Positions 1 through 6,031 of a stretch of 12,773 bases of DNA are shown piece after piece. The stretch comes from Geobacter sp. (lineage in GTDB: Bacteria; Desulfobacterota; Desulfuromonadia; Geobacterales; Geobacteraceae), in assembly GCA_003857395.1 (NCBI GenBank), contig RPRC01000188.1, forward strand, positions 1-12,773. Reading direction: 5' to 3'. How positions within the stretch are numbered: position 1 is the first letter of the stretch; each line of letters starts with the position of its first letter. The notes below the pieces were generated by a model. The model did not search any database and was not told the origin of the DNA. It saw only the letters and a list, made by a program, of their open reading frames with translations. A program made the position numbers and the translations under genes.

Positions 1-44
1 AGATTACTCCGAACCAGGAGTTCGCCCAGTCTGCTTGGCTGCAT
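1..44 (-). CDS. pilB: PilB, type IV pilus assembly ATPase (N-terminal 14 codons only)
   Basis: The reverse strand starts ATG at 44 and reads MQPSRLGELLVRSN before leaving the window. The pattern M-Q-x-x-R-L-G-E-L-L-V-R-x-N is the usual opening of PilB/GspE-type secretion ATPases (T2SSE N-terminal domain), the cytoplasmic hexameric motors that power pilus extension. A TTGAGG ribosome binding site (50-55) lies 5 bases upstream of the ATG, which supports the start. The gene begins 89 bp after the aroE stop on the same strand. From family knowledge, Geobacter relatives carry a pilB-pilT-pilC-pilS-pilR-pilA cluster here, so the rest of a pilus locus probably lies beyond the left edge. The call rests on 14 residues plus context, so xpsE/gspE-like paralogues remain possible. 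Confidence 0.72.
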   Translation of the reverse strand, partial: MQPSRLGELLVRSN

Positions 45-49
45 GAAAA

Positions 50-55
50 CCTCAA
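50..55 (-). promoter_or_regulatory. Ribosome binding site of pilB
   Basis: TTGAGG on the minus strand, 5 bases before the ATG at 44. It fixes the start of the partial pilB reading frame. The remaining aroE-pilB spacer (56-133) is AT-rich, with no clear hairpin plus T-run, so I see no terminator separating the two genes. Confidence 0.6.
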
Positions 56-133
56 TATTCAAAACGATCGGTTATTACAAGGAGTGAATGGTATTTTGAA
101 AGCACCCTAATGTCAAGATTTTGTTATCTTTTG

Positions 134-994
134 TCATTTTTCTAGCTCATCGCGCAATTTTCGCCTCATAACTGCAGAGGGTGCCTCACGTCCGGTCCAG
201 AGCGAAAAAGCTGCCGCTCCCTGGGCTGCCAGCATGCCGAGACCATTGGCAGCCGCAAGACCCCGCGCTTTCGCCGTGGCAAGAAGAGGGGTTTCAGCCG
301 GCACATAGACCATATCGTAGACTTTTCCCGTGGAACGCAACTCCGAAAGTGGTAAGCATTCAAAACTTGTGCCATTCATCCCAACCGAGGTGGTATTGAC
401 GAGAAGATCGGCTTCACGGAGGTGTCCCCCCAGCTCTTCAGCAACGAGGGATGAAATGACAAAGCGTACCGCAGGGAAAACAGACTGGAATCTCTCCACC
501 AGCGCTGCGCCTCTCTCCCTGGTTCTATTGGCAATAACAATGCGCGCGGCTCCTGCCGCTGCAAGGGCAACGATTGCAGCACGCGCAGCGCCACCTGCCC
601 CAAGGAGCAGCAGCGATGAACCGCAGGGCTCATGGCCCAGATCCTCCCGAAGAGAAGCAAGGAAACCTGCCCCGTCAGTATTGTAACCAACAAGGAGTTC
701 TCCCTCCCGGCAGACCGTATTGACGGCTCCGCAAAGCTCCGCTTCCGGTGAGATCCTGTCAAGGAAAGGGATTACCGTGCTTTTGTGGGGTATCGTGACA
801 TTAAAACCCCAGATCCCCAGGCGTCTGAGACCCTCCACGGCCTGGCCGAGAAAATCCGGCTCAACCGGGAACGGAACATACACATACTCTATTCCAAGCT
901 CATCAATGGCCGCATTCTGCATGGCCGGAGACAGGGAGTGTCCAACCGGCGATCCTATGATACCAACTACCCTGGTTTTTCCCGATATTTTCAT
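134..994 (-). CDS. aroE: Shikimate dehydrogenase (NADP+)
   Basis: AroE reduces 3-dehydroshikimate to shikimate with NADPH in the cytosol, step four of chorismate and aromatic amino acid synthesis. At about 286 residues it is full length. The shikimate-binding S-x-S loop is seen as GHSLSPAMQN (near 18-27). The catalytic lysine sits in NVTIPHK (about K70) and its partner aspartate in GYNTDGAGF (about D106). A Rossmann glycine motif GAGGAARAA begins near 131, NRT (about 155) is the usual NADP phosphate-binding patch, and NTTSVGM and NGLGMLAAQGAAAF close the protein. The ATG at 994 follows the DUF2723 stop after 2 bp; a GGGGTG stretch just upstream is a passable ribosome binding site. It is the last gene before pilB in the same direction, so transcription may read into pilB. 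Confidence 0.97.
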   Translation of the reverse strand: MKISGKTRVVGIIGSPVGHSLSPAMQNAAIDELGIEYVYVPFPVEPDFLGQAVEGLRRLGIWGFNVTIPHKSTVIPFLDRISPEAELCGAVNTVCREGELLVGYNTDGAGFLASLREDLGHEPCGSSLLLLGAGGAARAAIVALAAAGAARIVIANRTRERGAALVERFQSVFPAVRFVISSLVAEELGGHLREADLLVNTTSVGMNGTSFECLPLSELRSTGKVYDMVYVPAETPLLATAKARGLAAANGLGMLAAQGAAAFSLWTGREAPSAVMRRKLRDELEK

Positions 995-996
995 TA

Positions 997-2865
997 TCAG
1001 CGCACCCCGTATTCAGAAAAAATTCTCTGCACTTCCCTCTCCAGGGAAGGCATTTGCGCTGCTGCTTTCAGCAACTCAGCCTTACCTTCATTCCGCAGTC
1101 CGAGTGACAAGAGGGTCTCACCTGTCTCAAGCCTGCTGTAGAGATAGATCTGCACCGCCTTGTCCGAGTCCAGATCCCGAAAGGGTATCGTATTCGTCAC
1201 AATGCCACGAAAAGAATAGACGTCCCATACCCCAACATCAGGTGGATAAGAAACCTTCCGCTCCTGCCTCTGCAGTTCATAGCAGATTCCCCGCTGGCGG
1301 TGACTGAACCCGGGCAGTTCCAGCGAATAGCGGGTAGAAAAATCGATAAAAACCGGCCGTTTGATCAGTTGCTCGGACAAAGCGATCGGCAGAATTTCCC
1401 GGAGTGGCGCTGACTCTCCAATCATCTTCCGCAAACGACTCTCCCGAAAAAGGATCGGAAAGGAATCAAGGTACCAGCGGAACTGCAGGTGCGGAACATG
1501 GATGAGAGTTAGATCCTCCCGCATCCGCTCGACACCCTGCAGGTACCAGAGCGGGAAAGCACCGCTGTCCCCCCAGGTGAAAAGTGCCGCACCGTAAGGA
1601 AGAGACCGAAAGGTATTGACGGCATAATCATAGGCCAGATAGTTATTGTGCTGATCATTTTTACGGTAATTCAGCGAAATCTGCACCACAGGAAGAATAG
1701 ACAGCAACAGAACAAGGGCCGCCCACACAGTCCAGACAGGTAAATTCTTCGGCTCCAGCCAGTCCGCAAAAGCCTTGGCCAGAGAGAAGATGCCAAGACC
1801 GACAAAAGCCGCGGCCACCATGTACAGCGGGGTAAAGAATTCCTCGGTAAGGAATATCATCCCCTCCGGGGTATTCTGATAGCCGACAACAAAGGCAAGA
1901 AAAACCGCGATGGCAATTCCGAAGGCAAGGAGAAAGGCCCTCGATTGATGCCGAAACGTAACTAAACCCACGAGAATGAAGAAAAATCCGAGAGCGGTAA
2001 ACTCGTTGACGAGATTGAATGCCGACAGTTGTTTCAGTAACAGCGGCCAATCCCGCTCCACATGCTCGGTGGGATAGCCCTTGCGCAGGAAATTCCAGAG
2101 AAATTGCGACAGGGTCTTCGGGTCTCCCCAGTTCAGCAATGGATTTTGAGTCGCACGAAGCGGCATGTGGAGATACACGGAAAACCCGACCAAAAAGGCC
2201 GCCAGCGCAAGAATCTGTTCTTTGACCCTCGTAACAAGCCGCCACTCTGTAACAAGTATCAGAAAAGCGAAGGACGGCAGGAGCAGAACAATGGTCTGGT
2301 GTGCACCCATGGCCAGGCCGCACAAGAAAGCCCCCAGGTAGATATAGCCCAGACGCTCGGTCCCTTTTCGGTACTCGTTTCGCCAGTTCAGCAGGAGCAG
2401 AAAGATGAGTGCGGCAATAAAAGTAAGCAATGGATAGGGTTTATCGTGATTTGACTGGAGCCAGAGGCGAGGTGAAAAGGCAAACGCCAGGGACGCAGAG
2501 AGCGCCGCAACCTTCCGCAGGAACTGAACAGACCTGTCCGCCTCCTCGCAGAAATCCTCCGTCAACAAGCGGAGCGTGAGCAGATAGACGCCGAAACAGG
2601 CGAGAGCAGCGGATACGGCAGTGGCAAAATTGACCCGGAAAGCGATGTCCCCGAAAGGGAGAAAGGTAAAGGGTTTCGCGTAGTTGACAAACAGGGGATA
2701 CCCGGGGGAATGGGGAGAGCCGAGAGAAGAAATGGCTGTGACAAACTCACCGCTGTCAAAAAAGGTGACCGATGGCGCCAGGGTGAGAAGGTACACGACG
2801 AGCGGTACGGTCAGGGAAAGGATCGCCGGGATATCTAAATGGCCAAAGAGATTTTTACGGCGCAT
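997..2865 (-). CDS. DUF2723 (TMEM260-like) polytopic membrane protein, probable GT-C-fold glycosyltransferase
   Basis: About 622 residues from the ATG at 2865. The N-terminal two thirds is a chain of hydrophobic segments. The first is followed by the family signature TFFDSGEF (D37, E40), a luminal/periplasmic acidic motif of the GT-C type, and then SPHSPGYPLF. The C-terminal third is soluble and holds the typical TWGDSGAFPLWYLQGVERMR block and a helical TPR-like end. DUF2723 is the family of vertebrate TMEM260, reported to be a protein O-mannosyltransferase, so a lipid-sugar-dependent glycosyltransferase is a reasonable inference but no substrate is shown. The frame stays open upstream to an ATG at 3033, but that 56-residue extension is translated dispersed repeat. 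I prefer 2865, although only a weak GAG lies before it. aroE follows after 2 bp. Confidence 0.82.
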   Translation of the reverse strand: MRRKNLFGHLDIPAILSLTVPLVVYLLTLAPSVTFFDSGEFVTAISSLGSPHSPGYPLFVNYAKPFTFLPFGDIAFRVNFATAVSAALACFGVYLLTLRLLTEDFCEEADRSVQFLRKVAALSASLAFAFSPRLWLQSNHDKPYPLLTFIAALIFLLLLNWRNEYRKGTERLGYIYLGAFLCGLAMGAHQTIVLLLPSFAFLILVTEWRLVTRVKEQILALAAFLVGFSVYLHMPLRATQNPLLNWGDPKTLSQFLWNFLRKGYPTEHVERDWPLLLKQLSAFNLVNEFTALGFFFILVGLVTFRHQSRAFLLAFGIAIAVFLAFVVGYQNTPEGMIFLTEEFFTPLYMVAAAFVGLGIFSLAKAFADWLEPKNLPVWTVWAALVLLLSILPVVQISLNYRKNDQHNNYLAYDYAVNTFRSLPYGAALFTWGDSGAFPLWYLQGVERMREDLTLIHVPHLQFRWYLDSFPILFRESRLRKMIGESAPLREILPIALSEQLIKRPVFIDFSTRYSLELPGFSHRQRGICYELQRQERKVSYPPDVGVWDVYSFRGIVTNTIPFRDLDSDKAVQIYLYSRLETGETLLSLGLRNEGKAELLKAAAQMPSLEREVQRIFSEYGVR

Positions 2866-2893
2866 AACATTTCTCAACTTCAATAATTTGACG

Positions 2894-2988
2894 TGTAGGG
2901 GCAGGCCCACGCCTGCGCGCTGGAGCGCTTCGTCGCGCAAGCCCGTGCCTGCCCGAATCAAGGGTACCCACAGGGGGGTACCCCTACA
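2894..2988. repeat. Dispersed palindromic repeat element bounded by TGTAGGGG/CCCCTACA
   Basis: A 95-bp block with 8-bp inverted ends, TGTAGGGG (2894-2901) and CCCCTACA (2981-2988). Nested inside are GCAGGC-CCAC-GCCTGC (2901-2916), GCGC-TGGA-GCGC (2917-2928), a GCCTGCCC copy near 2947 that is inverted relative to the left end, and two GGGTACCC palindromes near 2962 and 2977. The GTAGGGGCAGGC...GCCTGCCCG pattern is a familiar short dispersed repeat in Geobacter-type genomes (recollection, not a search). It lies between the flippase-like gene and the DUF2723 start and adds coding-looking sequence in frame with the latter. Confidence 0.7.
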
Positions 2989-2999
2989 AAGGCGTAAAG

Positions 3000-3018
3000 G
3001 CAGACCTGGCAGGTCTGC
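3000..3018. repeat. Perfect hairpin, 8-bp stem and 3-base loop
   Basis: GCAGACCT (3000-3007), loop GGC, then AGGTCTGC (3011-3018). On the minus strand it is followed by CTTTACGCCTTT, too broken a T-run for a confident terminator. In an RNA crossing from the flippase gene into the DUF2723 gene it would fold and could cause attenuation or RNA processing. Confidence 0.6.
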
Positions 3019-3056
3019 AATCGACAATGCCATTCGTCATTCAAACCACCTCCACC

Positions 3057-4145
3057 CTAGCGGGCACCCCCTCCTGATTCAGGAGGGAGCTGGGGGGTGG
3101 TCAGGTTATCATTGCCTTTCCGCAGCCCGGAAAGACTCATCCTGCCCCGGGCAAGGTAGTAAAGCCCGATCAGGGTAATGGGAAAAAAATTGAGCGCATG
3201 GATGACAAGCGCCACACTGACTGCTGTTTCCCCGCTGATGCCGAAGGCCGTCAGTGCCTTGAAGCAGGCATAATGATAGGTGCCGATGTAGCCGGGTGAG
3301 GCAGGCACCATGACCGCGATGACGAGGAGCACCATGATGAACAGGGACGCTGTCAAGGGAAGGGCTATGCCGAAGGACTGAAGGGCGAGATCGATGGGCC
3401 AGAGTGCAAAAGCCCAGATGGCCGCAGAGGACGCAATAAGCCCCAGGAAGATCGACGGCCGCGACGACAATCGTATGCCCTTGATGAAGGATCCGAGCAG
3501 GGGGATCACCAGTTCCGCCAGACGAGGTGAAAAAGGCTTCAGCAGTAGGGCTGCGACTTGCAGAGTTGCGACCGTCTTCTTCTTCAGCAAAACCAGAAAA
3601 GCAATTATGATCAGATAGGCAGTGACGGTCAGGTAGCCCCCCGTGACGAGGACCGTACGGATTTCCGCATCATCTCCGGGAAGGTGAAGAGTAAACAGGG
3701 TCAGCAGGAGGATGAGAAGGACGGAAAATCCGTCAAAAAGCCGATCCAGAACAAGGGATGCGAAGACAGTTCCCTTATCGATTCCCTCCTTTTCACCAAG
3801 TACATACACCCTCACCAGCTCACCAACCCGAGCGGGCAGGAGATTGTTGGCCATATAGCCGATGGCTGTTGCGGAAAACAGATTCGCCATGGAGGTCTGC
3901 TTATCCTCCATAAGAAGCAGTTTCCAGCGGTAGGCGCGCAGGTAGTAGCTGAGCAGGGTCGCTGCCACCGCCGGCACCAGAAAGCGCGAATCCATGGTAC
4001 GAAAAGCCGTCGCAAGCTTTGCCCCATCAATAGAACGAAAGACAAGAAACAGAAAGAAGGCGCTTATGCAGATTCCCAGCCAGAAAACGGCCCGCTGTTT
4101 GTTCGTGCTTTTCCGCGGGTCCTCGTTCGTCATCGAACTATTCAT
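3057..4145 (-). CDS. Flippase-like membrane protein (LPG synthase TM / AglD / UPF0104 family)
   Basis: A 362-residue integral membrane protein. After a short polar N-terminus there are about eight hydrophobic helices. Family signatures are visible: YYLRAYRWKLLL (about 66-77), NNLLPARVGELVRVYVLGEK (about 103-122), the DRLFDGFS block just after it, and PASPGYIGTYHYACFKAL near 285. This domain forms the membrane half of MprF and is related to AglD/YbhN. Members are proposed to flip or handle lipid-linked substrates, and the exact reaction here is unknown. The ATG at 4145 overlaps the ribF stop by 8 bp (ATGAATAG), with no ribosome binding site, so translational coupling is likely; M5 at 4133 is a second option. 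The last residues (LPPESGGGAR) are encoded by a palindromic repeat, so the original C-terminus may have been replaced. Confidence 0.85.
   Translation of the reverse strand: MNSSMTNEDPRKSTNKQRAVFWLGICISAFFLFLVFRSIDGAKLATAFRTMDSRFLVPAVAATLLSYYLRAYRWKLLLMEDKQTSMANLFSATAIGYMANNLLPARVGELVRVYVLGEKEGIDKGTVFASLVLDRLFDGFSVLLILLLTLFTLHLPGDDAEIRTVLVTGGYLTVTAYLIIIAFLVLLKKKTVATLQVAALLLKPFSPRLAELVIPLLGSFIKGIRLSSRPSIFLGLIASSAAIWAFALWPIDLALQSFGIALPLTASLFIMVLLVIAVMVPASPGYIGTYHYACFKALTAFGISGETAVSVALVIHALNFFPITLIGLYYLARGRMSLSGLRKGNDNLTTPQLPPESGGGAR
3069..3087. repeat. 19-bp palindrome inside the 3' end of the flippase-like gene
   Basis: CCCTCCTGA (3069-3077), centre T, TCAGGAGGG (3079-3087) is a perfect palindrome. 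It is flanked by looser CCACC/GGTGG arms out to about 3046 and 3100. It resembles the CCCCTCCTT...AAGGAGGGG short repeats common in Geobacter-like genomes (recollection). It encodes the PPESGG portion of the flippase C-terminus, and the stop follows just beyond. Confidence 0.65.
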
Positions 4146-5085
4146 GGTGTCGGATCAGGGACACATTCGCAAGTAGTTCCCGGCAGCGCGCGACATCATT
4201 GCGAATAGCTTCCTGCAGGGAGAAAACGTCGGTAAATTCACGCTCATCACGGACCCGTTCGACAAAATAAACCCGCAGTCTGCTGCCGTAAAGGTCAGCA
4301 TCGAAATCAAGAAGATGGGCTTCCACTGTTACGCTCGAACCATAGAAAGTCGGATTGTTTCCGATATTGCAGGCACCGTCGCAAACCCAGCCATCCCCTT
4401 CAACCTTGACAGCATAGACACCGGGCTTCGGCAGCAAATCTTCTTCAACCTCGATATTCGCAGTGGGGAACCCAAGCTGCTTGCCACGGTGGAAACCATG
4501 GACAACCTCACCACCAACGGAAAAGTAGCGACCAAGAAGCGGCAAGACCCCCCGGACATCGCCGGCCGAGATCATTTCACGAACCATACTGCTGCTGAAA
4601 CCGGTCTCACTGTTACCAACCTGGTCCAGAACATCGACGGTGAAGCCGAGCTCTTCGCCCAGTCGGCGAAGAAGGCTGACATTTCCCTCGCGGTTTCTGC
4701 CGAAGACATAGTCGAATCCTACGACGAGACTCCTCATTCCGATGCTTCCGACCAGGATGTTCCGTACAAACACCTCAGCGGGAACAGCTGAAAACTCCCG
4801 GGTAAAGGGCACAATCACCAGCACATCAATCCCTGACTCCGCAATGAGACGCTCTTTCTCGGCATAGGTCGTGATCAGCCGGAAATCCCGCTCAGCGGCA
4901 AGAACCTTCAGCGGGTGAGGAGCAAAGGTGACAACCACCGACACTCCGCCCGATTCCGCGGCAGACTGACTGATCTTTTTGAAAATAGCACGGTGACCGA
5001 GATGCACGCCATCGAAGTTGCCGACTGTCACGACTGCATGGGGAAATTTGCCAGGTATCTCCTCAATAGTGCGGTAAATTACCAT
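4138..5085 (-). CDS. ribF: Bifunctional riboflavin kinase / FAD synthetase
   Basis: RibF phosphorylates riboflavin to FMN and then adenylates it to FAD in the cytosol. From the ATG at 5085 the product is 315 residues, the normal family length. The N-terminal nucleotidyltransferase half shows VTVGNFDGVHLGHRAIF (about 18-34), the HxGH-type nucleotide-binding motif, then VGFDYVFGRNREGN and FSSSMVREMI. The C-terminal riboflavin kinase half shows GKQLGFPTANI with the metal/ATP-binding P-T-A-N, then GVYAV, CNIGNNPTF and EAHLLDFDADLYG with the catalytic-type glutamate. The frame is open 14 codons further up to an ATG at 5127, but that would overlap tatC by 41 bp, and MVIYRTIEEIPG is the usual family start. 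The chosen ATG lies 1 bp after the tatC stop with no strong ribosome binding site, suggesting coupled translation. Confidence 0.96.
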   Translation of the reverse strand: MVIYRTIEEIPGKFPHAVVTVGNFDGVHLGHRAIFKKISQSAAESGGVSVVVTFAPHPLKVLAAERDFRLITTYAEKERLIAESGIDVLVIVPFTREFSAVPAEVFVRNILVGSIGMRSLVVGFDYVFGRNREGNVSLLRRLGEELGFTVDVLDQVGNSETGFSSSMVREMISAGDVRGVLPLLGRYFSVGGEVVHGFHRGKQLGFPTANIEVEEDLLPKPGVYAVKVEGDGWVCDGACNIGNNPTFYGSSVTVEAHLLDFDADLYGSRLRVYFVERVRDEREFTDVFSLQEAIRNDVARCRELLANVSLIRHHE

Positions 5086-5086
5086 A

Positions 5087-5926
5087 TTAAGCTTGCACGG
5101 CCTGATCGACCGACCTCTTTTTTCCAAATATTCTCGCCACCCAGATACTCACCTCATACATCAAATACATAGGAACCATAATGACGAACATGGTAAGCAT
5201 ATCAGCGTGAAAGGCGGAGATAATCGCGCTGACAAGTATCGCGTACTTTCTGTTTCTCGCCAGGAAGCTTCCCGTAACCAGACCGAATCGTGAGAGGAGC
5301 AGCACCATAATCGGGAGTTCGAAGATCAACCCGAAGATGAGGATAAGCCGAAGACAGAAATTCACATATGCGCTCAGATTAAACCAGCTCCTCAACCCTG
5401 CGGACTCGTAGGAGAGGGAAAAATTGATAATTACCGGCCAGATAATGGTGAGAAAAAAAAACGCTCCAACACAGAAACTGACCGTTGCCGTAGAAACAAA
5501 AGGAACCAGCATACGTCTTTCGCGCCGGGTAAGTCCCGGTGCCACAAAAAGCCATACCTGGTAGAAAATTATCGGAAGAGATAAAATCATACCCGCGATC
5601 ATGGAGATTTTGCACTGGATAAAAAAAGGCTCAAGTGGTGCACTGTAGTTGAGCATTTTTTCGGTACTATTGACCGCTGTCTCTTTTCCCAGATCATAGT
5701 GGGTATAGACACCCGGATAACGCTCCTTGACGATCCGGTACAGGTCTTTCTTCACTTCCGTGAGGTAGGTACGACCGGTTAAAGGCTTCTCGATAAATGA
5801 GAGGATCTCATCGGAAACGTTCCAGGCAACCCCCATACCGATTACGATCGCGATAATAACTACAATCAGCCTCTTGCGGAGTTCCACCAGATGCTCAACA
5901 AAAGACAGCATTTTCTCCTGAGTCAT
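5087..5926 (-). CDS. tatC: Twin-arginine translocase subunit TatC
   Basis: TatC is the inner-membrane receptor of the Tat pathway; with TatA (or TatA/B) it exports folded, cofactor-bearing proteins with RR signal peptides. The protein has 279 residues and six predicted helices. The amphipathic start SFVEHLVELRKRL is the classic TatC N-terminus, and PIIFYQVWLFVAPGLTRRERR (about 123-143) is the central signature. The first periplasmic loop (about residues 38-100) is longer than the roughly 35-40 residues I expect from the E. coli protein. The ATG at 5926 is family-like; a GGAGGA sequence lies 12 bases upstream (a long gap), and an internal ATG at 5911 has AGGAG only 3 bases before it. No tatA/tatB gene is in the window. 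Confidence 0.96.
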   Translation of the reverse strand: MTQEKMLSFVEHLVELRKRLIVVIIAIVIGMGVAWNVSDEILSFIEKPLTGRTYLTEVKKDLYRIVKERYPGVYTHYDLGKETAVNSTEKMLNYSAPLEPFFIQCKISMIAGMILSLPIIFYQVWLFVAPGLTRRERRMLVPFVSTATVSFCVGAFFFLTIIWPVIINFSLSYESAGLRSWFNLSAYVNFCLRLILIFGLIFELPIMVLLLSRFGLVTGSFLARNRKYAILVSAIISAFHADMLTMFVIMVPMYLMYEVSIWVARIFGKKRSVDQAVQA

Positions 5927-6031
5927 GGTAACGGTGTATCCTCCAGTTTCTGGACAAGCACAGGACTATCGTTTATATACAGAGCTACGGTTGAGAAACT
6001 AGCATAGCAGTGCCCGACAAAGCAACCGGTT

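Noticed and set aside
1661..2323. 220-codon minus-strand open frame
   Set aside because: It is an alternative frame within the DUF2723 gene, Cys/Arg/Ser-rich and without domain signature.
3000..3018. Rho-independent terminator after the flippase-like gene
   Set aside because: The hairpin is perfect, but the following CTTTACGCCTTT is not a clean T-run, and downstream genes have no better promoter.
3558..4208. 216-codon plus-strand open frame
   Set aside because: Antisense to the flippase-like gene; Lys/Gln-rich low-quality product typical of shadow frames.
4315..4791. 158-codon plus-strand open frame
   Set aside because: It lies entirely antisense within ribF, whose motifs are complete; no ribosome binding site and no recognisable domain.
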